Below, piece by piece: positions 6,750 through 11,973 of a stretch of DNA of 11,973 nucleotides. The notes below the pieces were generated by a model. It saw only the letters and a program-made list of their open reading frames with translations, was not told the DNA's origin and did no database searches. Positions within the stretch are counted from its first letter, which is position 1. Every line of letters starts with the position of its first letter. The translations under genes and the position numbers were made by a program. This stretch comes from JBBAEA01 sp041656175 (lineage in GTDB: Bacteria; Myxococcota_A; Bradymonadia; UBA4248). The stretch is from contig JBBAEA010000110.1 of assembly GCA_041656175.1 (NCBI GenBank), positions 1 to 11,973 on the forward strand. Direction: 5' to 3'.

Positions 6750-6827
6750 GGGCTAAGTTTTGCAAAATTCTCTGCGATGTTTCGCTTCATCAGCGAACCA
6801 TCGCAGAGCATGCAAAACTCTAAGCCC
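6750..6827. repeat. Large imperfect inverted repeat
   Basis: Arms 6750-6786 and 6792-6827 pair in blocks: GGGCT, TTTTGCA, CTCTGCGATG and TTCGCT, separated by small mismatched internal loops, with a 5-base apical loop. Such a stem of about 36 bases per arm between two genes of the same direction suggests a palindromic mobile repeat or MITE relic. It would also form a strong structure in any read-through transcript from the kinase gene into the M3 gene. Confidence 0.7.
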
Positions 6828-6856
6828 CTAACTCAGGCGATCCCGCGCTACCCCCC

Positions 6857-6880
6857 AAAAAATGCGCTTACACGCGTTTT
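6857..6880 (-). terminator. Possible weak terminator of the kinase gene
   Basis: On the minus strand, AAAACGCG (6880-6873) faces CGCATTTT with one C-A mismatch. It ends in a run of six T, about 45 bases after the kinase stop. The GC core is only three pairs, so the call is weak. The larger hairpin at 6750-6827 may matter more. Confidence 0.3.
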
Positions 6881-6925
6881 CCCCAACACTGTAGTGTAAT
6901 ACCTATTTCGGGTAAAACAAAGCCG

Positions 6926-9028
6926 TTAATCGTTAAAGCAGCTCCCACCGATGAATTCTCTTAATAACGAAGTTTGCGGAACGTGGTCAGGGTAGATGGA
7001 AACGATTTTGTCGATGAGTCTTCGTAACCTAAAGGCAACGGAGTGTGCGGGGTGATCTTCGGGAACTTCGAGTAGGTATCGTTCGGCGTAAACTTTGAGC
7101 ACCGATATTTCGTAAACGAGCGAAGTATTGAAGATCGCATCCGCCAATTCCTGGTATGGGAAGATATGTTTAATTTCGCCGCGTCGCACCGATGGCCAGC
7201 GCATGATGTTGTCGGTAGCGGTAATCGATCGTTGGTGTCGGTCACGAACGATTCTGCGCATCAAACGCAGATCCGATACACCAATGCGGTTCACCCTATC
7301 CAGAGATAGGCTTGTCATGGGGTTAATAAAAATTCTAAAGACGCCATCGTTTTGATCCACGGGTAAACTTGGATTTAGAGCGTGGATTCCTTCGAGCAGG
7401 AGTACGTCCGTGGTTCCAAGTTTCATGGACGGACCGCCTTCGGGTATGCTCTTTCCGGTGTTAAAGTCGTAGCGGGCAATGCGAATTTCTTTGCCACTAA
7501 CGAGATCGTGAAGTTGCTGGCGAAGCAAGTCGATATTGAGTGCTTCAAAGGCTTCAAAATCGTAGTCTCCCGTTTCGTCGCGCACCGTCTTTTCGCGGTC
7601 TACGTAGTAGTTATCGAGCGAGATACACTTTGGATTGAGGCCATTAACCTGTAGTTGTATGGATAAACGCTTGAGGAATGTCGTTTTACCCGAAGAGGAG
7701 GGACCCGAGATACAGATAACTTTAACGCGTCGTTCGCGCTGCACGATCATATCGGCGATTTGGCTTATACGCTTTTCGTGGAAGCCTTCGCTAACGCGAA
7801 TAATCTGAGAGACATCGCCAGAGATGCACAAATCGTTGTATGCCCCAACGCTAGTGATCCCCATGCCTTGTAACCAGAGATCGTGTTGTTTGGCTAAGCG
7901 TCCTGGATGAATGCTGCGAACAAGTGCTTCGTTCTTAGTTTCGGAGTCCCCAAAATATAAGAGCAAATCCGAACCATAATCAACGACTTCAAACTTTTGT
8001 AGTAATCGCGCCGATGCGACCATGGGGGAAATTTCTATGGCGTAGATTTTACCGCAGGACACCAGTGCGATGGAGGAGTTTCGGGATTTGCGCAAAAACT
8101 TTACGGCATCATCCCAGCCTTGTTGTAAAAACAGGGAACGCGCCTCTTCGATCGACCAATAATCGCGGCGAAATACGACGTCTTCGTCTACCATTTGTCG
8201 CATTTCGTCGTTAAGTCGTTTGGCGAGTTCAGAGAGGCTGTAGCCCGCGAAATCCTCGACCTCAAAGAGGTGTGCAAAGCCGAGGCTTGGGCCAATGCGC
8301 AATTTGATCTTTGGATCGATTCTGTATGCCGCTTCGAGGCTAAGGAGATCGAGGCTTTGGCGGTAGATTGCCCTACCTTCTAGTCCATCGCGTGTTAAAG
8401 GCGAAAGCGTTCCCGATGTGTAGATGGGACGATTTAGCGATACTGGCTTGTAGTTAATCATCCCCGCGAGTACGTCCTCGCCATCCACCGTGGAGGGCAG
8501 CACTTGAGATAGCGGTGTACCTACACGAACTTGTCGCTCTTCGTCGCCAATTCGTAGGGTGATGCTGGTTTTTATATGCTGAGACGGCGCGCTATAGGCG
8601 GCCAGCAGCGCTTGGGACATCTCCTCGATCCTAGAATCAGAACTTCGGGACGTGTTTTTGAATATTTGGAGCATCGCGTCGGGGTTTTCGACAAAAAGCG
8701 TTTCCAGTTCACTATTATCAAAAAACCCGATACAGCAATCGGTTTGTGCTCGTAGACTTACGCGCTCCTTCATCAGCGTCCACAAGCCCCAGGCTCCGAA
8801 GGCATCTCCGACGATGAGGTGAGAAATCTGCATATCGCCCCGATACACCGCAACTTCCCCGTTCAGTAGAATGCAAAACTTCTCATTAACTTCAATACTT
8901 GAACCTGCGCTGTAGCATTCAATTTGTAGTTTTTCGGTAAACGCAGCAAGCTGCTCTTTGCGCAAACCTTTTAAAACGCCTAGTTCGTTTAAGAGCTCCA
9001 AGGATAGTTCGTCTTTCGTTTTCATCAT
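6926..9028 (-). CDS. Nucleoside (uridine-type) kinase fused to a cyclic-nucleotide-binding-like domain
   Basis: A 700-residue cytoplasmic enzyme likely to phosphorylate a nucleoside with ATP or GTP (salvage). Domains in order: about 20-125, a CRP-like cyclic-nucleotide-binding fold (ILLNGEVAVY, GDAFGAWGLW, ERVSLRAQT); about 155-215, a TGS-like beta domain; 216-430, a ThrRS-like second domain (GPSLGFAHLFE) without an HxxxH motif; 435-690, a uridine-kinase P-loop domain. The last has Walker A GPSSSGKT at 442-449, DNYYVDRE at 472, YDFNTGKS at 520, LLEGIHALNP at 544 and WPSVRRGE near 611. TGS-ThrRS-like-kinase proteins of about 550 residues are a known bacterial family; the front domain is additional. 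The sensor keeps Arg89 but has Ala79 where CRP-type cassettes have the ribose-binding Glu, so cAMP binding is doubtful. Start: ATG at 9028 with AAGGA 9 bases upstream (a second ATG follows at 9025); the earlier ATG at 9052 would place that Shine-Dalgarno inside the gene. Confidence 0.92.
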   Translation of the reverse strand: MMKTKDELSLELLNELGVLKGLRKEQLAAFTEKLQIECYSAGSSIEVNEKFCILLNGEVAVYRGDMQISHLIVGDAFGAWGLWTLMKERVSLRAQTDCCIGFFDNSELETLFVENPDAMLQIFKNTSRSSDSRIEEMSQALLAAYSAPSQHIKTSITLRIGDEERQVRVGTPLSQVLPSTVDGEDVLAGMINYKPVSLNRPIYTSGTLSPLTRDGLEGRAIYRQSLDLLSLEAAYRIDPKIKLRIGPSLGFAHLFEVEDFAGYSLSELAKRLNDEMRQMVDEDVVFRRDYWSIEEARSLFLQQGWDDAVKFLRKSRNSSIALVSCGKIYAIEISPMVASARLLQKFEVVDYGSDLLLYFGDSETKNEALVRSIHPGRLAKQHDLWLQGMGITSVGAYNDLCISGDVSQIIRVSEGFHEKRISQIADMIVQRERRVKVICISGPSSSGKTTFLKRLSIQLQVNGLNPKCISLDNYYVDREKTVRDETGDYDFEAFEALNIDLLRQQLHDLVSGKEIRIARYDFNTGKSIPEGGPSMKLGTTDVLLLEGIHALNPSLPVDQNDGVFRIFINPMTSLSLDRVNRIGVSDLRLMRRIVRDRHQRSITATDNIMRWPSVRRGEIKHIFPYQELADAIFNTSLVYEISVLKVYAERYLLEVPEDHPAHSVAFRLRRLIDKIVSIYPDHVPQTSLLREFIGGSCFND

Positions 9029-9340
9029 AGTTTCACTTCCTTTGTTTAACATTCGCTTAATTCCGTTATTCTTCGTTAGACTCGACTCTATTTGTGGGGC
9101 TCTACCCCACGCCTCGCTAAGGAAGCTCTGATTTATTGGGGCTAGCGCCCCAAACCTCGTCTAAGAGCCATCGCCCTTAAAACCCGTTTTGTGTGTAGGG
9201 CATTGATTTGATTCATTTTATTGTGAATGCTCACCTGACTTTCCTTCGTTTAGCCTCACTATTTTTGACTGTTTTTGCATTCATCGAAGCTGCTTTAGCC
9301 GCTCTTAGTCATTAAACTTTGTTCAAATATCGCTAGTTTA
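9029..9340. other. Intergenic region upstream of the kinase, no gene seen
   Basis: This region separates the 764-residue gene from the kinase, both leftward. It holds the kinase ribosome-binding site (AAAGGAAG, 9044-9037) and two GGGGC hairpins (9094-9153). The rest (about 9170-9340) is AT-rich without a clear terminator or promoter. A 30-codon GTG frame on the minus strand (starting near 9234, with AAGGA upstream) is too short and unsupported to call. Confidence 0.6.
9094..9153. repeat. Two tandem, diverged GGGGC hairpin units
   Basis: Unit 1 is GTGGGG-CTCTA-CCCCAC (9094-9110). Unit 2 is TTGGGGC-TAGC-GCCCCAA (9136-9153). Each is followed by a similar tail (GCCTCGCTAAG and ACCTCGTCTAAG), so they look like two copies of one element of about 30 bases, 42 bases apart. 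They lie in the kinase leader region and could fold in its transcript if it begins upstream of them. Confidence 0.6.
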
Positions 9341-11635
9341 TCATTTGTTTTCTGCAGTCTCAGGCAATTGTTTGTCTATCAGAGAGTATAAATTTTCTAG
9401 TTTCCTTAGATTGCGCAAAGCCTCTAAATCTCCGACCAAGGAATAATATGCCTTCATATCTTCCAGCGAGCCAAATTCGTAAATTTTCACTTCATGCTCA
9501 TCAAGCACATGTATGTAAGGGATATGATTTTCAATTAAAATCTTCTCATAAGCTAATGAGCGCTCAAGTTCTTCAAAATCGTCGGTATCTTCGCAGAGTC
9601 TGGCATGAAAGCGCGGCAGACATGTATTCGAAAAATACTCTAGAGCCTCGCTAAGTTCGGGTTTAGTGTTTGCGAAACATGTCTTTAGTAAAGAAAAATA
9701 ATTATTTGCTTCTACAAGGTTCTTTACGTAAGGCCACGCTGCTAGAGCGTAAGCAATAGCACCTTCGATATCTCCTTCGCGAAACTTATAATCGGCCAAA
9801 ATCAACCACGGCTCAAAGTATGTCTTGGATATGCGAAGTAGTGTGTAACACAAGTCAATAAGCTCTTCCTGCAATTCGTATTCTTGCATATCACTTAATA
9901 AATACTCTATTCCATCAGTGATTTCATCCGAAATTATGAAAATGACTTTATGGTTTTTATCGCCACTATTGTGCTCTTTATTAAAGAATATTCCTGCAAA
10001 GGGACCAGAGAATGTGTTAATAGAAAAATATCGTCGATTGTACAGATGAGAATCCAAAGCGTTTTTGACTTTTTTATACAGCGCTCGGAGTTTAGAGATT
10101 ATTTCTTCCTCACTGAGATCTTCAAAACCATAGAGTACCTCTCTAAAGTCATCTGCTGCCAATGGGAACACATCCTTATCTCCCTCAAGCAACTGGAGGA
10201 AAAGAACCACATCTTGCGCGAACTCATCGTTAGCAGCATACTTTTCTCGAATCTCTTGATATATAGAATTCTTCTTATCTATGAGATTTTGTAATTCTAG
10301 CTCATCTGAATCTTGTAATTCTTCCTCACCTAAATCTTGTGGTTCTAGCACATCAAAATTGATACTTTGCTTATTCTTAATATTATCGACTGCATCATTT
10401 ATTTCATCGAGCAAGGATCTAGATTCTTTAACGACGCGCTTAAACTCTTCGATTTCTTGCTGCGTGTTTTTCTTTTTATCCTCCAGCGTAGTTTTATGCA
10501 AGAGCGCTGGGAAGTATTGGCGTTCCCGAATGGTGAAACAGCTCAATTCGACAAACTTATTACTGCCAAGATCGTAAGCTAAACCTTCAAAGTATGGCTC
10601 ATAAATGCTATTGAGCATCTCTTCATCCTCGCCTGCTTGTCGGCGTTCTTCTTTTTCCTTAAGCAGCGTATGGAGTACTTTTTCTCGCAGTTGCTCATCT
10701 AACGAGTAGGGGATTCCATATTCCTCGAACTTTGCTTTTATTTCTTTTTCATCAAGTAGGTAGCACTTCTTCGTTTCGCTAACCAGTGTTTCGTAAACCC
10801 TGAGATTCATGTCTTCGAATTCAATGCTCAAGGATTTAATAATACAGGCCAAGGCTAAATCTTTGTCATATTTGTGTATAGAGAGCGCCAGTATTCCGTA
10901 GAGTTCAGCCAAGGATTCTTCTCTAAGCTCATATGACATAAGCTCAACAGACTGTTTAATGCACTCTTGATAGTTCTCAGAACGAGCCGCTTGGAATATA
11001 CGATAAGAGGTGATCTTGGTATCCCAAGGCATTAGATTTTTGATGAGCTTCGCAAGTTTAACGGCGAGTTCGTGATTCTCCGCTCGCCTTAACGTGGTGT
11101 GGGAGTCATACAAAAGATCGATAAAAGGCATATGGATCAATACATGCTTTTGTAGGCCAAACTTTTCTTGATAAGAGTGACGTACAACTTTTCCGTAATC
11201 TGCATAAATAGCAAAACCAGACTTACTCTGTAGCTCTATCTGCTCGATAAACTCCTTCTCAAACTTAGGTAAAAAGCGCTCAAGAGAGGCTTCAAACTTG
11301 CGTGTTTTCTTTTGATTTCCCTGTAAGTCAACAGCGCGTTTTAGCTCATGAATGGCGATCACTTCCCACAATAAATCATCGATGGATTTATCGCGGTATC
11401 GTTCCGGGAGCATGCTGTAGCAAGCTTCCTTCTTTTCATCACGTAAGTGACTTAAAAATGCGTACGCCGTCTCGCTATGACTACTATTTTCACACTGATG
11501 GCAAAGAATCCAATACTCAAGCGTTGTTTTTACAAAAAGCGCTTTTTCATCTTCGCTCAAGATATCATTGAGGTATTCTACACTTGGAATAAGTTTTTTT
11601 TGTTTGGCTTTTGAGCTAAGGCGTTTTTTCTTCAT
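9341..11635 (-). CDS. Large hypothetical protein with TPR-like helices and a coiled coil
   Basis: A 764-residue protein that I do not recognise. It opens with a basic stretch (KKKRLSSKAKQKK) and has no signal peptide or membrane segment, so it is probably cytoplasmic. Residues about 210-272 and 591-636 look like TPR-type helix pairs (for example PWLILADYKFREGDIEGAIAYALAAWPY). Residues about 383-466 are highly charged and acidic, with coiled-coil character (EIEEFKRVV, LGEEELQDSDELELQ). No catalytic motif or metal-binding set is visible. The gene is noticeably more AT-rich than its neighbours, which could mean different origin or relaxed codon use. I chose the ATG at 11635: GGA lies 5 bases upstream and a promoter at 11692-11720 leaves a 50-base leader. 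The GTG at 11677 would sit about 8 bases from the predicted transcript start and has no ribosome-binding site. Confidence 0.8.
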   Translation of the reverse strand: MKKKRLSSKAKQKKLIPSVEYLNDILSEDEKALFVKTTLEYWILCHQCENSSHSETAYAFLSHLRDEKKEACYSMLPERYRDKSIDDLLWEVIAIHELKRAVDLQGNQKKTRKFEASLERFLPKFEKEFIEQIELQSKSGFAIYADYGKVVRHSYQEKFGLQKHVLIHMPFIDLLYDSHTTLRRAENHELAVKLAKLIKNLMPWDTKITSYRIFQAARSENYQECIKQSVELMSYELREESLAELYGILALSIHKYDKDLALACIIKSLSIEFEDMNLRVYETLVSETKKCYLLDEKEIKAKFEEYGIPYSLDEQLREKVLHTLLKEKEERRQAGEDEEMLNSIYEPYFEGLAYDLGSNKFVELSCFTIRERQYFPALLHKTTLEDKKKNTQQEIEEFKRVVKESRSLLDEINDAVDNIKNKQSINFDVLEPQDLGEEELQDSDELELQNLIDKKNSIYQEIREKYAANDEFAQDVVLFLQLLEGDKDVFPLAADDFREVLYGFEDLSEEEIISKLRALYKKVKNALDSHLYNRRYFSINTFSGPFAGIFFNKEHNSGDKNHKVIFIISDEITDGIEYLLSDMQEYELQEELIDLCYTLLRISKTYFEPWLILADYKFREGDIEGAIAYALAAWPYVKNLVEANNYFSLLKTCFANTKPELSEALEYFSNTCLPRFHARLCEDTDDFEELERSLAYEKILIENHIPYIHVLDEHEVKIYEFGSLEDMKAYYSLVGDLEALRNLRKLENLYSLIDKQLPETAENK

Positions 11636-11691
11636 CCGTATCCATAAGGGTAAGCGCAGCGCTTCACAGGCGAACACACAACTGCTGCGCT

Positions 11692-11720
11692 TTTATAAAA
11701 CATCGCTTCAGCTTTTACAA
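11692..11720 (-). promoter_or_regulatory. Predicted promoter of the large hypothetical gene
   Basis: On the minus strand, a -35 box TTGTAA (11720-11715) and a -10 box TATAAA (11697-11692) are 17 bases apart. The implied start near 11685 gives a leader of about 50 bases to the ATG at 11635. The -35 box is only a partial match, so confidence is moderate. Confidence 0.5.
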
Positions 11721-11775
11721 GGACAGGCGCCTAGAACGGCTAGAAAGGCGTATAGCTAGTCTTTGAGAGCTTTGC

Positions 11776-11825
11776 ACGGGGGGAAACCCTTTTCTTTGTG
11801 CCAAAGAAAAGATGTTTCCCCCCGT
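11776..11825. repeat. G6/C6 palindromic element, copy 2
   Basis: Arms ACGGGGGGAAAC / GTTTCCCCCCGT (12 pairs), a short CC/GAT mismatch, then TTTTCTTTG/CAAAGAAAA (9 pairs) around a TGC loop, followed by TCCCCCCC. It has the same order of blocks and the same loop as 3801-3849, with internal differences matched on both arms. It lies about 55 bases upstream of the promoter of the large hypothetical gene, so it is not a terminator of that gene. Confidence 0.75.
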
Positions 11826-11973
11826 CCCCCCCTTCCCCAAAGAAAGCATTCTTTTAAGCACTTTTCGAACAAAATGTCATTCCATCTTCACCCTGCCTTA
11901 TTTTATTAGCACTTTTAGCTTATATTTCTCTACAAAATGTCTCATTTTGTTTAAAACTGTATCAGATTTGTAA

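Larger units (their letters stand above)
11636..11973. other. Upstream region of the large hypothetical gene, no gene seen
   Basis: It contains the predicted promoter (11692-11720), the second G6/C6 palindromic element (11776-11825), and an AT-rich tail. The tail has a duplicated pair of words: AGCACTTTT at 11857 and 11908, and ACAAAATGTC at 11869 and 11932. The second forms part of the inverted repeat ACAAAATG-TCT-CATTTTGT (11932-11950). No coding frame there is convincing. Confidence 0.6.

Noticed and set aside
6652..6765. N-terminal extension of the M3 peptidase from the upstream ATG
   Set aside because: The added 38 residues come from a repeat region and would bury the lipoprotein signal; the TTG at 6651 has a good Shine-Dalgarno.
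9029..9052. Kinase start at the earlier ATG
   Set aside because: It would place the strong AAAGGAAG ribosome-binding site inside the coding region, while the ATG at 9028 is correctly spaced from it.
9143..9234. A 30-codon GTG frame on the minus strand upstream of the kinase
   Set aside because: It has a fair Shine-Dalgarno, but it runs into a hairpin repeat and has no other sign of coding.
911..11635. A novel defence system across the unknown genes
   Set aside because: The unknown proteins show no nuclease, toxin, reverse transcriptase, NTPase-effector or phage-linked feature, and the genes do not form one operon.

Overview
The window is bacterial and has moderate G+C by eye. Several genes start with secretion or lipoprotein-type signals, so a Gram-negative cell is likely. 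A C-x5-C-x5-C-x4-C segment ahead of a DUF192 domain, and a long cyclic-nucleotide-type/TGS/uridine-kinase fusion, recall Myxococcota/Bradymonadota-type Deltaproteobacteria. That placement is a guess from style, not from a marker gene. I see no transposase, integrase, phage gene or CRISPR array.

Left part, bases 1-3774. A very acidic 88-residue protein runs rightward to 278 and ends at a perfect bidirectional terminator (302-335). The same hairpin closes a leftward tRNA operon: tRNA-Gln(CTG), then two identical tRNA-Glu(CTC) genes, driven from a clear sigma70-type promoter at 676-704. To the right are a REP-like palindrome and a second good promoter (825-853) overlapped by an operator-like dyad. 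That promoter faces a 736-residue exported alpha-helical-repeat (HEAT-like) protein, followed after about 40 bases by a DUF192 lipoprotein.

Middle and right, bases 3775-11973. All genes here point left. Reading in their direction: a 764-residue unrecognised, partly TPR-like, AT-rich cytoplasmic protein; a 700-residue nucleoside kinase with an added N-terminal cyclic-nucleotide-binding-like domain; then a two-gene unit of an M3-family zinc peptidase lipoprotein (TTG start) and a small lipoprotein whose start lies 3 bases after the peptidase stop.

The gaps between genes are unusually rich in palindromes. Two copies of a G6/C6 hairpin element lie at 3801-3849 and 11776-11825. There are also a large imperfect hairpin at 6750-6827, tandem GGGGC hairpins at 9094-9153, a cluster at 3865-3940 and a 23-base tandem duplication at 4163-4208. 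They suggest a genome seeded with short interspersed palindromic repeats.

Functionally the window is a mixed neighbourhood: envelope peptide turnover (M3 lipoprotein), nucleotide salvage (kinase), translation (tRNAs) and unknown envelope proteins. The item most worth a second look is the kinase fusion. Its sensor-like domain keeps the phosphate-contacting Arg position but has lost the usual cAMP ribose-binding Glu. I do not find a convincing defence or mobile system here.
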